This document shows positions 44,527 to 53,243 of a stretch of 64,000 nucleotides of DNA, one piece after another. Source of the DNA: Lutimonas saemankumensis (GTDB taxonomy: Bacteria; Bacteroidota; Bacteroidia; Flavobacteriales; Flavobacteriaceae); the NCBI RefSeq assembly GCF_020171465.1, contig NZ_JAIUZR010000006.1, positions 1-64,000 of the forward strand, given 5' to 3'. The notes beneath the pieces are model-generated. The model was not told where the DNA came from and searched no databases. It saw nothing but the letters and a program-made list of their open reading frames with translations. The translations under genes and the position numbers were made by a program. Each line of letters opens with the position of its first letter. Positions within the stretch are counted from its first letter, which is position 1.

Positions 44527-45327
44527 ATGAAAATACTTGAAAATAAAGTTGCCTTGGTTACAGGAGCGACAAAAACAAAAGGACTGGGAAGAGCCATTGC
44601 GGAAAAATTGGCCGCAATGGGCGCAAAGGTGGTATTGACAGGTCGTTCCAGTTCCAGGGAAGGCATGGAACAAAATGTGGCTGATATCAAAGCTGCCGGA
44701 GGGGATGCCATGGGGGTATTGGTTGATGTTTCCAATCAGGCCGAGGTTGACGCAGCCATAGCCGATGTGGTCAAAACTTATGGGTCCCTGGATATATTAG
44801 TGAATAATGCCGGAGTGGGATTCGGTTCTGCAATTTTAAATGAAAATGATGATAAAGCCTGGGACGCCAATTATGCAGTAAATGTCAAAGGGGCCATGGC
44901 CATGTGTAAAGGAGCCGTAGCAGCTATGGAAAAATCAGGCGGAGGTGCCATTGTCAATGTGGCTTCTACGGCAGGAATTGCGGCAAGTGCTGGAATGCCT
45001 TATCCTTATGTAGCCACCAAACATGCCTTAGTGGGTGCTACAAAGGTTTTAGCCATTGAGAATGCACCTAAAGGGATCAGAGCCAACGTTGTTGCCCCAG
45101 GGGCCATCAACACAGATATGCTACAGCAGGCCTATGCCGCCATTGCGGAAGGAGCCGGAATATCCATCGAACAGGCTGCCAAAGAAGAAAATGCGAGTAT
45201 CCCAATGGGAAGGCCTGCAGAACCGGGCGAGATTGCAGATGCCATTGTGTATCTGGCAAGCCCGGCTGCGAGTTATGTCACTGGAATTGTTTTACCTGTG
45301 CATGGAGGAATGGCACCGGGAATTTAG
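44527..45327 (+). CDS. SDR family oxidoreductase (subtype B paralogue)
   Basis: A 266-residue short-chain dehydrogenase. TGATKTKGLG is the glycine motif with the same two-residue insertion as the SDR at 37694; TGRSS after strand 2 suggests NADP(H). NNAGVG, NVASTAG and YVATK complete the active site, and the chain ends HGGMAPGI. It is the first gene after the hairpin and 64 bp before the VOC gene. The substrate is unknown. Confidence 0.85.
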   Translation: MKILENKVALVTGATKTKGLGRAIAEKLAAMGAKVVLTGRSSSREGMEQNVADIKAAGGDAMGVLVDVSNQAEVDAAIADVVKTYGSLDILVNNAGVGFGSAILNENDDKAWDANYAVNVKGAMAMCKGAVAAMEKSGGGAIVNVASTAGIAASAGMPYPYVATKHALVGATKVLAIENAPKGIRANVVAPGAINTDMLQQAYAAIAEGAGISIEQAAKEENASIPMGRPAEPGEIADAIVYLASPAASYVTGIVLPVHGGMAPGI

Positions 45328-45391
45328 GTGAATAAGAATGAAATGTTCTCCTTGGGTGGAATGCTCAGGAACAATTTAAAAATCAAAAATT

Positions 45392-46249
45392 ATGAATGCA
45401 AATAGTATAAATAAAGTGAAGAGAGGTTTCTTGCTAGGATTAATGGTATTATTTTTTTCAAGTGCCCTTGGCCAGACAATGCCGATAGCTAAGCTGGATA
45501 ATGAAACCTCGAGGAAAGGCGAAATCGTTTGGATAGATTTGATTACCAATGATGCCAAGGCGAGCAAAAAATTCTTTTCAAATCTATTGGGATGGAGTTT
45601 TAAGAATCATGAAGCATATGATGTGGCTTTATCAGGAACAAAACCTGTATCAGGAATCATCGAGGACCAGGAATTATTAAAAGGATCAAAAACCAGCTAC
45701 TGGGTGGTCTCTGCATCCGTTAAAGATGCAGTTGCTACAGCGAAAAAGATCAAAAGTAAAGGAGGTAAGGTATTGTCGGAACCTATGGAAATTTCAGGCA
45801 GGGGCGCGGTAGCACTGGTTGAGGATCCTCAGGGAGCATTTTTCTCAGTGCTCGAAAACAGTTCGGGTGACCCAAAAGCAAGTGCTCCCAGAAATGGGGA
45901 GTGGATGTGGGCAGAATTATGGACCTCAGACCCTAAGGCAGCAGTGTCCTTTTATGCTGATGTTCTGAGTATCACAGCAAAACCATTAGGGAATGATGGA
46001 GGGGGTGAATATTTTATTCTGAAAGGAGATACTTATGAGTTTGGAGGGATAACCAAGATTCCCGTAAAAGACGAGGTACCCATCTGGATTCCGGTGTTAA
46101 GAGTAGAAGATGCGGCTGGAATTGCCGACAAAGCAGTAAAGCTGGGAGGGTCGATTTTGATCGGTCCAGCAACCGTTGCCGGGAATAAAGTGGCATTGAT
46201 CACCACACCTTCAGGAGCTCCGTTCATGGTTCAGGAATGGGATCTTTAA
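45392..46249 (+). CDS. Exported VOC (glyoxalase-like) protein, two domains
   Basis: A 285-residue protein with an N-terminal export signal (residues 9-28, FLLGLMVLFFSSALG) and two vicinal-oxygen-chelate domains, at about 45-155 (GEIVWIDLITNDAKASKKF) and 165-285 (GEWMWAELWTSDPKAAVSF). The paired domains have the same layout, which is the fold of glyoxalase I and extradiol dioxygenases. Whether the metal ligands are complete is unclear. Being exported, it may act on the substrate in the periplasm. It lies in the sigma-54 operon. Confidence 0.8.
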   Translation: MNANSINKVKRGFLLGLMVLFFSSALGQTMPIAKLDNETSRKGEIVWIDLITNDAKASKKFFSNLLGWSFKNHEAYDVALSGTKPVSGIIEDQELLKGSKTSYWVVSASVKDAVATAKKIKSKGGKVLSEPMEISGRGAVALVEDPQGAFFSVLENSSGDPKASAPRNGEWMWAELWTSDPKAAVSFYADVLSITAKPLGNDGGGEYFILKGDTYEFGGITKIPVKDEVPIWIPVLRVEDAAGIADKAVKLGGSILIGPATVAGNKVALITTPSGAPFMVQEWDL

Positions 46250-46278
46250 ATTGATTGGGAAACTTTAAAATTAAAAAA

Positions 46279-46512
46279 ATGAAAAATCTAAATAAATATA
46301 TCGCAGGCCTGTTGATGATAGGAACACTATTCCTTGGAAGTTGTGGAAGTACGGGGTCTTCAAGCGGAAGTAGTTATAGAAGTGTCAATCATTATCACCA
46401 CGGACCCGGAGTCTGGGGAGGAGCTTACTACGGTGATGAAGTGATCATCATAGACGACGGATATGATATTGGAATGCCTGATGCAGTGGTATTACCTGCA
46501 GATGACTGGTAA
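46279..46512 (+). CDS. Small lipoprotein
   Basis: About 77 residues from ATG 46279. The signal ends with lipobox LGSC (Cys22). The mature part is Gly/Ser-rich, then HYHHGPGVWGGAYYG, and acidic near the end (VIIIDDGYD). I do not recognise a family. The His/Tyr/Gly-rich part could bind metal or be structural. It sits between the VOC and deaminase genes. Confidence 0.7.
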   Translation: MKNLNKYIAGLLMIGTLFLGSCGSTGSSSGSSYRSVNHYHHGPGVWGGAYYGDEVIIIDDGYDIGMPDAVVLPADDW

Positions 46513-46564
46513 GATCAATTAGGAAGAATCACGGCAATTGAATTTATTTCATTTAAGAAAGACT

Positions 46565-47161
46565 ATGGAAAAACCAAAAATAACATTTGATGCACCTGCA
46601 TTCACTTATGATGAACTGGAATCACAACTGGAGGCTTATGAAAAGAACCCGGAAGGATACAAACATGACGGGCCATCGATCATTTCTATTAGACAGGGGA
46701 TACGGGCAGGAAGAGCAGGAAGTGTGGCTGTTGGAGGTTGTTTGTTGCATCACGATAAGCTGATCTCTGAGAACATGAGCAAGGCAAATTCTCCTTACCA
46801 TCGACTGGACCTTCATGCCGAAATGGTATTACTTAATGAGCTGGAGGACAGACTGTGTGATGACAAGAAACCCGGAATGAGAAATTACACCTTGTTTACT
46901 TCTCAGGAGCCTTGTCCCATGTGTCTGGCCCGGATCTGCTTTAGCCAGGTTGGAAAAACCTATTATGTGTATAGAGATGCACACAGTCCTGAAGCGGGTG
47001 AACTCACAAATTACGAAAGAATGCCGGAAGGTTTTAAAATACTTGGATCCAGACTGGTTGTAGAGGAAGCAGACTGTTCCCCTGTATTAAAGGAAATTGC
47101 GCGTCAGGTTTGGTTAAATTCAATAGACCATGCCGTAGACGAATGGTTAGAGAGATATTAA
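46565..47161 (+). CDS. Zinc-dependent deaminase (cytidine/guanine deaminase family)
   Basis: About 198 residues from ATG 46565. LHAEMVLL carries the zinc-binding histidine and catalytic glutamate and EPCPMCLARICFSQ the two zinc cysteines. These are the hallmarks of the CDA/deaminase fold. SVAVGGCLLHHDKL and a C-terminal ARQVWLNSI region are unlike the standard guanine or tRNA-adenosine deaminases, so the substrate is uncertain. The enzyme would release ammonia from an amino-heterocycle or similar compound. It is part of the sigma-54 operon. Confidence 0.83.
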   Translation: MEKPKITFDAPAFTYDELESQLEAYEKNPEGYKHDGPSIISIRQGIRAGRAGSVAVGGCLLHHDKLISENMSKANSPYHRLDLHAEMVLLNELEDRLCDDKKPGMRNYTLFTSQEPCPMCLARICFSQVGKTYYVYRDAHSPEAGELTNYERMPEGFKILGSRLVVEEADCSPVLKEIARQVWLNSIDHAVDEWLERY

Positions 47162-47192
47162 AAAGTTAAAATTAGAATTAAACATAATACAC

Positions 47193-47960
47193 GTGAAACT
47201 TTTGAAGCATATATTATTTGCGGCCTTGTTCGTCTTTTCAGGAATAAATTTAATTGCTCAGGAAAAAGGGCAGGAAGAAATTGATCCTTCAAAACCGACT
47301 AATTTTTATACGCAATTGATCAATCAATTGGAGTACAATAGTCGAAAGTCAGGGGGAGATATTATGGGCTACAGGGGTGAAATTCAGTTTGCGCCCAGCG
47401 AATCCCATTTATTTCTAGCTGAACTTCCGCTTTTGTACAATGACAAGTCAGGAAAGTTTGGATTAGGTGATGCCCGGCTCCGATATTTTTATTTGCCTTA
47501 TAAGAATTATGACAAGTTTATTGGAGCCTTCGGTCCTTCAATCGATATTTTTATGCCCACCGGTAATTATGAGCATGGTTTGGGCAGCAGCAGCTGGTTA
47601 ATTCAACCTGGAGTTACCGTGGGATTAATGATCGCAGATTGGATTCAAATGTTTCCAATATTATCGTATCAGTATACCTCCAAACCGTCATCAGATCTGA
47701 TCCCTGAGGAACTAAAAAAAGATCAAAATGGATTGTCTTTTCAAATTATCACCCCGATCATTTTTAGTGAAAAATTCTTTATGCAGGTCACACCGGTTTA
47801 TACAGCCAGTAATTTTGGGGATGAGAGGCAAGACAGGTATATACAGGAATTATTTGGCCAGTACAAGATAAGTTCAAAACTGCAGGCAAGCTTTTTTTAT
47901 CGTGGGGTTTTTGAAGATGAAGATCATACGATGAGACTTGGTTTGGTTGTTTTTTTATAG
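47193..47960 (+). CDS. Putative outer-membrane beta-barrel protein
   Basis: A 255-residue protein starting with GTG 47193. The signal peptide is at residues 3-22 (LLKHILFAALFVFSGINLIA). The mature part has alternating aromatic strands (RGEIQFAPSESHLFLAEL, GDARLRYFYLP, GPSIDIFMPTG) like the transporter-type barrels found next to aromatic catabolism genes (COG4313). It may be a porin for the substrate. The last strand is RLGLVVFL with a terminal hydrophobic residue. Confidence 0.72.
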   Translation: MKLLKHILFAALFVFSGINLIAQEKGQEEIDPSKPTNFYTQLINQLEYNSRKSGGDIMGYRGEIQFAPSESHLFLAELPLLYNDKSGKFGLGDARLRYFYLPYKNYDKFIGAFGPSIDIFMPTGNYEHGLGSSSWLIQPGVTVGLMIADWIQMFPILSYQYTSKPSSDLIPEELKKDQNGLSFQIITPIIFSEKFFMQVTPVYTASNFGDERQDRYIQELFGQYKISSKLQASFFYRGVFEDEDHTMRLGLVVFL

Positions 47961-47968
47961 CATAAGTC

Positions 47969-48709
47969 ATGGAAAGAATAGCTTTAATAACAGGGGCCTA
48001 TCAAGGTATAGGATTGGAAACGGCAAGGCAGTTGGGCCATAAGGGCTTTAAAGTAATTTTGGCTGACATTCAGGATTGTCAATCAAAAGCGGGGCAATTA
48101 AAAAATGAAGGGATAGAGGCCTTTTCGCATTATCTTGATTTGGCTCAGGGATCAACTTTCGATGCCTTGGTCTCTTTTATAGATTCGAATTTCGGAAAGC
48201 TCGATGTTTTGGTGAATAACGCTGCCATTCTGATTGATATGGGGAAACATTTATCAGATCTGTCGGAAGAAGAATTCCGAAGAATCATGGAGGTCAATTA
48301 TATGGGTCCTATGCTCCTGACACGTCAATTGATTCCCCTGCTAAAGAAATCAGAAGCAGGAAGAATCGTAAACCTCTCCACTCAGGTGGCGCAACTGGAG
48401 CAGCTTTCGGATATGAATTCACCTTTAAAGGAAGATATCTGTGCCGGATATCAAAGTTCAAAAATAGGTGTTCAGGCCATGACGGTACTGTTCGCCAAGG
48501 AACTGGAACCATTTGGCATTAAGGTCAATTCCTGTTGTCCGGGATGGGTTGACAGCGCAATGAATACGGATGAGTTACCTGATTACGGAGATGAGGCAAG
48601 GCCAAAAACCGTAGCAGAAGGTGCCGATACATCGGTATGGCTGGCAACCCTGGATCTAGACGGACCGACTGCAGGATTTTTTACGGACAGACAAAGAATT
48701 AACTGGTAA
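47969..48709 (+). CDS. SDR family oxidoreductase (carbonyl-reductase-like)
   Basis: A 246-residue short-chain dehydrogenase. ITGAYQGIG is the cofactor motif, LADIQD suggests NAD use, NNAAIL, NLSTQVAQ and YQSSK complete the site. The C-terminal WLATLDLDGPTAGFFTDRQ resembles the carbonyl reductase/menthone reductase type and sets it apart from the four SDRs of subtypes A and B. It starts 8 bp after the barrel gene. The substrate is unknown. Confidence 0.84.
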   Translation: MERIALITGAYQGIGLETARQLGHKGFKVILADIQDCQSKAGQLKNEGIEAFSHYLDLAQGSTFDALVSFIDSNFGKLDVLVNNAAILIDMGKHLSDLSEEEFRRIMEVNYMGPMLLTRQLIPLLKKSEAGRIVNLSTQVAQLEQLSDMNSPLKEDICAGYQSSKIGVQAMTVLFAKELEPFGIKVNSCCPGWVDSAMNTDELPDYGDEARPKTVAEGADTSVWLATLDLDGPTAGFFTDRQRINW

Positions 48710-48721
48710 GCAAATAGAAAA

Positions 48722-49369
48722 TTGAAAAGGTCAGAAGAACATAAAATAGTTGATTATCACTTCTTTCTGGATTATTTGAAATTTTTTTCAATGATTCTTT
48801 TTGGAATAAGTATGACTACACCCGTTATGGCTTTGATCATGTACGATATGGATGTGGCATTTATTGATGGAAAAAACTCACTGGTAAGTCAAAGTTTTTG
48901 GGATAAACCCATTCTTCCCTACCTGGCAGCGTTTTTTATCCTCATGATTCATTGGTTAAAATTTACAGAGATCAATCATAGTTTGAAAAATACGGACAGT
49001 AATCATTTGTTGATCACGTTTATCTATTTCTTTTTGCTTTGTCTCTATCCGTACTTTGAAATGAATATAGAGTTTACTTCAAGAGATGCCGAGTCCAGGG
49101 CTTTATTTACGGCTGTTTGGGGCCTTATGGGAGTTTTTGCCTACTGGAATTTACACTACGCTTATCAAAATAATTTAATTAGAAAAAAATTTAACATTAA
49201 CAGAATCAAGGCTTTAAAACGTGAAATTTTGGCAGATCCTCTTGTGGCATTGATTTGTGTTCCGCTTGCTTTTGTGAGTTTGGAAGTTTGGATCATAGCC
49301 ATGGTACTACTTATACCAACTGTAAATATCATTATGTTTAGAATCAGTAAAACACGACGACATATTTAA
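48722..49369 (+). CDS. Integral membrane protein, TMEM175/DUF1211-like
   Basis: A 215-residue protein with about six membrane helices. The start is a TTG at 48722; a methionine at residue 24 (48791) is another choice. The helix order and segments such as HWLKFTEINHSLKNTDSN and FIYFFLLCLYPYFE resemble TMEM175/DUF1211 potassium-channel-like proteins, but the RxxxFSD selectivity motif is not seen. The role in the operon is unknown. Confidence 0.65.
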   Translation: MKRSEEHKIVDYHFFLDYLKFFSMILFGISMTTPVMALIMYDMDVAFIDGKNSLVSQSFWDKPILPYLAAFFILMIHWLKFTEINHSLKNTDSNHLLITFIYFFLLCLYPYFEMNIEFTSRDAESRALFTAVWGLMGVFAYWNLHYAYQNNLIRKKFNINRIKALKREILADPLVALICVPLAFVSLEVWIIAMVLLIPTVNIIMFRISKTRRHI

Positions 49370-49399
49370 AAAATATACAAACACTTAAAATCAGAAAAA

Positions 49400-50779
49400 A
49401 TGAAAGATTTAAAATTAAACCCAAATTTGAGTATCCGTAATGGCAGATTGTTTATTGAGGAAATGGATACAGTGGAAATAGCTGAAAAGTTTGGTACACC
49501 TTTGTTTGTTGTATCCGAAAAAATACTCGTTGAAAATTACAGGGCTTTTCAAGACAGTTTTCAAAAATATTATCCGGAAGGTAGAATCAGGGTAATGGCG
49601 GCGGTTAAGGCCAATCCTACTGTTGCCATAAGAAGAGTATTATCCAGAGAGGGTTGCGGTTGTGACACCTTTGGAATGGGCGAATTGGAAACAGCTTTAC
49701 GGGGTAACGTACCTTATGAAGACATTGCCGTAAACGGTTCTATCAAAGGCCCCGAGATCATTAAAAAGGCGGTAGAATTGGGTATACCCATTATTTTGGA
49801 TAACAAGGATGAGCTGGACATGTGCCAGGAAGAAGGAGCGAGGCAAGGGAAAATTGCCAAGGTCTTGTTAAGAATTAAACCCTATATGAAAGATTTAGAT
49901 GAACCATCTGATTTTTTCCCTGCGCGATTGATTCGAGATATGACCCAAACGGTAAAATACGGTATTCCGACATCTGAGGTCATCGAGATGTTGCCAAAAT
50001 TTGCGAACATGCCTAATGTTCATCTGGAAGGTGTTCATACACATGCAGGACGGCACAGTAAAAAGCCTGTATTCTGGAAATCTTTGGTAACCTCAATTGT
50101 AGACATGATCAAGGTGATACATGATGGTGTTGAAGGTGACTGGAGGCCTGAAATTGTAAGTGTCGGGGGAGGTTTTCCTGCTGACATGGACAAGGAAACC
50201 CGGGTTGCGGTAACCGATTATGAAACCCCTCATATTGAAGATTTTGCCAAAATTGTTACAGGTACTTTTAGAGATGAAATGAACAAACATGGCTTTTCAA
50301 CTAAAGGAATCATTTTGGAAATAGAGCCAGGCAGAGCGATGTATAATGAAAGTGGTATTCATTTGTTCAAGGTGCACAACATGAAACATGAAACGGCTCA
50401 TGGAATGGATTATCAATGGGCAGAAACCGATACCTCAGAAACCTTTCTAAGCATTGGTGGCCTAAATGTGGTTCCTCCTTTTGATCTGGTTGCATGTAAT
50501 AAGGCTGATCAGCCATATGATACCAAGGTCGATGTGGTAGGAATAACCTGTAATTATGATTGTCTGGCCGAACAAACTGAGATGCCTCAACTGGAAAAAG
50601 GAGATATTCTCGCCTTCTTGAATACAGGTTCTTATATTGAGCCTTACACCTGTAATTTCAATGCGCTTCCAAGACCTGGAATGGTTTTGGTCAATGGAGA
50701 CACCTGCGAATGGGTCAAGACACCCGAGACCCAGGATGAGGTATTCAGCAGGCACGTTGTCCCGGAAAGGCTTCAATAG
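49400..50779 (+). CDS. Fold-III PLP decarboxylase-like enzyme
   Basis: A 459-residue protein of the ornithine/diaminopimelate decarboxylase (alanine racemase fold) group. The PLP lysine is in AAVKANPT near residue 70, then HTHAGRHSKK and VSVGGGFP as in DapDC, EPGRAMY near 310 and GDILAFLNTGSY near 405. Where DapDC has CESGD, this protein has CNYDCL, and the N-terminus is extended. This suggests a decarboxylase (or racemase/dehydratase-like enzyme) for another substrate. Together with the ureohydrolase and the aminotransferases it could act in basic amino acid breakdown. It is in the sigma-54 operon. Confidence 0.8.
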   Translation: MKDLKLNPNLSIRNGRLFIEEMDTVEIAEKFGTPLFVVSEKILVENYRAFQDSFQKYYPEGRIRVMAAVKANPTVAIRRVLSREGCGCDTFGMGELETALRGNVPYEDIAVNGSIKGPEIIKKAVELGIPIILDNKDELDMCQEEGARQGKIAKVLLRIKPYMKDLDEPSDFFPARLIRDMTQTVKYGIPTSEVIEMLPKFANMPNVHLEGVHTHAGRHSKKPVFWKSLVTSIVDMIKVIHDGVEGDWRPEIVSVGGGFPADMDKETRVAVTDYETPHIEDFAKIVTGTFRDEMNKHGFSTKGIILEIEPGRAMYNESGIHLFKVHNMKHETAHGMDYQWAETDTSETFLSIGGLNVVPPFDLVACNKADQPYDTKVDVVGITCNYDCLAEQTEMPQLEKGDILAFLNTGSYIEPYTCNFNALPRPGMVLVNGDTCEWVKTPETQDEVFSRHVVPERLQ

Positions 50780-50847
50780 TAAATTATTGAAAATGATATA
50801 GTTTAAAGATAGACAAACCTTGTGTTTCACTTAAAATTTAAGCAGCC

Positions 50848-52452
50848 ATGAAACAAGAAAGAACAAACTGGAATCCATTGATCGCCATTGTGGCTTCCAT
50901 GGTGATGATGTATATTACTTCATTCAGTATCAATGTGCTGATTTCGCCAATAGTGACAGATCTGGGATGGTCCGTTTCAGGATTACAATTGGTGATTGTA
51001 TCGGCATCCTTAATCGCCGGCTCTCTACAGGTAACGGCTGGAAGGCTGGGAGATAAATTGGGTAAAAAGAAGATTTTTATTCTTGGAACCATTATTTATA
51101 CCATCGGTTTAACTATTGTAGTTCTTGCGCCTAATTCGTCGATATTTAGTATTGCCTGGGCCTTGATCTGGCCCATTGGAATGGTTCTGGTCATCCCAAC
51201 CAGTGTGGCTTTGATCATGTATTTTTATAATGGTTCAGACAGGGCGAAGGCCTTTGGAATTTATGGAGCTGTTCTGTCTGTGGTTTCGGCTCTTGCACCG
51301 CTTTTAGTTGGTTATATGGCCAATTTTACGGGCTGGAGAATCGCTTTGGCTTTATCTCCGCTTTTTGGAATCATTACGATATTTCTTGCGCTTAGAATGC
51401 CCGAAACAAAGAAAGACGAAAGTATTAAAATTGACGTCGTTAGCGTTTTACTCAGTCTGTTGTCATTTGGAATCTTTTTGATTGCTACTACTATGGCTGC
51501 TCAATACGGGTGGCTGATGGAAAAAAGACCCTTTTCCCTGGGTGATACCCCATTAAATCTGGGAGGACTCTCGATTGTGCCCATTTTGTACATCGTTGCG
51601 ATCGTTCTGTTGATCGTATTTTTAAAACGAGGTAAAAGTTTGATGGCACAAGGTCAGTCGCCCCTGCTTGACGGGTCAATTTTAAAAGATAAGACCTTTA
51701 CCCTGGGTGCTATTATACAGTCAGTTCTATACTTTTTAATTGCTGCAATTTTATTTATAATCTCTGTTTTTGTTCAATCTGCCGCAGGTTTTGATTCCTT
51801 TGATACAGCCTTGGCAACATTGCCTGCCTCAATAGGGGTTGCCATTTTTTCATTTTTTACACCCGGGCTGGGAAAAAGAATCCTGCCCAAATGGATTGTC
51901 ATAGCAGGGTTTGCCATTGTATGTCTTGGTATTTTTGTTTTAAAAGAGTCCGTTGGGGTAGATATAGGCCCGATGAGTTTATTGCCCGGAATGCTCATTT
52001 TCGGAGTGGGTTGCGGACTTATTATGGCTCAGATTGCCACGGTCACCATGATGAATATTAAACCGGAAGACGAAGGAGGAGCCTCTGGTTTATCCGAAAC
52101 CATGAAAGAGATCATCGGACAGGGATTTGCCATTGCTTTTGCCGGTGCCATTCTTTTCGGAGGGGTTTACACCAACATGACCAAGGAGTACAAACGAGTT
52201 GAATCCATTGAATTAACTGCCGAGGAAGAAAATCAGATCCTGTTGGAGTTAGAGGACACTTTTCAGACCATCACGGAAGCGGAAGAACAGGAATTTATTC
52301 AAAGTCTGCCCGAGAAAACCCGGGATGAATACCAGAACATTGTTGATAATTCGGCGGTTAAAGGTTTGAACGGAACCTTAAATGTGCTGAATATATTTGT
52401 TCTGGTTAGCATTGTACTGGCATTTTTCCTTCCTAATGTAAAACTTGAATAA
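50848..52452 (+). CDS. MFS transporter, 14-helix (DHA2-like)
   Basis: A 534-residue permease with about 14 hydrophobic helices. The conserved loop GRLGDKLGKKKIF between helices 2 and 3 and GLSETMKEIIGQGFAIAF in the second half are typical of DHA2-type transporters. An acidic loop of about 70 residues (ESIELTAEEENQILLE) precedes the last helix. It may import the substrate or export an end product. It lies 8 bp before the NAD kinase gene. Confidence 0.85.
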   Translation: MKQERTNWNPLIAIVASMVMMYITSFSINVLISPIVTDLGWSVSGLQLVIVSASLIAGSLQVTAGRLGDKLGKKKIFILGTIIYTIGLTIVVLAPNSSIFSIAWALIWPIGMVLVIPTSVALIMYFYNGSDRAKAFGIYGAVLSVVSALAPLLVGYMANFTGWRIALALSPLFGIITIFLALRMPETKKDESIKIDVVSVLLSLLSFGIFLIATTMAAQYGWLMEKRPFSLGDTPLNLGGLSIVPILYIVAIVLLIVFLKRGKSLMAQGQSPLLDGSILKDKTFTLGAIIQSVLYFLIAAILFIISVFVQSAAGFDSFDTALATLPASIGVAIFSFFTPGLGKRILPKWIVIAGFAIVCLGIFVLKESVGVDIGPMSLLPGMLIFGVGCGLIMAQIATVTMMNIKPEDEGGASGLSETMKEIIGQGFAIAFAGAILFGGVYTNMTKEYKRVESIELTAEEENQILLELEDTFQTITEAEEQEFIQSLPEKTRDEYQNIVDNSAVKGLNGTLNVLNIFVLVSIVLAFFLPNVKLE

Positions 52453-52460
52453 AGAATAAA

Positions 52461-53222
52461 ATGACTAAAATAGCATGTATTTACTCGGGATCAGAACCTT
52501 CTCTGACGGCTTTTAATCGAATTAAGGAACGCTATCCTTTGGTAGGTAAAGAAGAAGCTGATGTATTGGTTGCCCTTGGGGGTGACGGGTTTTTGCTGCA
52601 TACTTTTCATGAATTCCCGGACTTGAATAAGCCAATTTTTGCCATGAACAGAGGTACCCTTGGCTTTCTGTTAAATGAGTACTCTGAAGAAAACCTGATT
52701 GAAAGGATTGAAAAGGCAATTTCTGAAACGATTTATCCGATTGTAATGGAAGCTTATACCATTTATGGAGAAAAAACAGAGATGATGGCCTATAATGAGG
52801 TTTCGGTAATTCGTCATTCGGCCCAAAGTGCCAATGTAAGTATTGAGATCAATGGAGATATGGCCCTGGAAAAGCTGGCTTGTGACGGACTTTTAGTAGC
52901 CACACCCGCCGGGAGTACGGCATACAATTTATCAGCGCATGGCCCTGTAATCCCTCTTCATTCTGAATTATTGGCCTTGACTCCTGTCAGCGCGTTCCGT
53001 CCACGACGCTGGAGGGGGGCATTACTTCCCAATTCGGCTGAAATAGTAATACGCAACCTGGACCCTAAAAAAAGGCCTATATCTGCCGCTGCAGATTCAA
53101 GGGAGGTAAATGAGATTGAATATGTAAAGGTATATCAGGAAAAAAATTATGGAAAGAAGCTTCTTTTTGATAAAAATCAGTCCTTGAATGAAAGGATTCT
53201 AAGGGAACAGTTTAGCTTTTAA
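52461..53222 (+). CDS. NAD kinase, alphaproteobacterial-type
   Basis: A 253-residue enzyme that phosphorylates NAD to NADP. LGGDGFLL at residues 39-46 has the catalytic aspartate and NRGTLGFL binds ATP. DGLLVATPAGSTAYNLSAHG is the second NAD-kinase signature, and RPRRWRGALLPNSA and ILREQFS resemble, as I remember them, NAD kinases of Alphaproteobacteria. Bacteroidota enzymes are normally longer (about 290 residues) and do not have RPRRWRGALLP. The gene is in a catabolic operon full of SDRs, which suggests it provides NADP for them and came by transfer. I chose ATG 52461. Confidence 0.9.
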   Translation: MTKIACIYSGSEPSLTAFNRIKERYPLVGKEEADVLVALGGDGFLLHTFHEFPDLNKPIFAMNRGTLGFLLNEYSEENLIERIEKAISETIYPIVMEAYTIYGEKTEMMAYNEVSVIRHSAQSANVSIEINGDMALEKLACDGLLVATPAGSTAYNLSAHGPVIPLHSELLALTPVSAFRPRRWRGALLPNSAEIVIRNLDPKKRPISAAADSREVNEIEYVKVYQEKNYGKKLLFDKNQSLNERILREQFSF

Positions 53223-53243
53223 GATCAATTAAAAACATAAAAA

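Noticed and set aside
47193-47960. Phage or secretion-system gene
   Set aside because: The signal peptide and amphipathic strands point to an ordinary outer-membrane barrel, and no phage or secretion genes are in the window.
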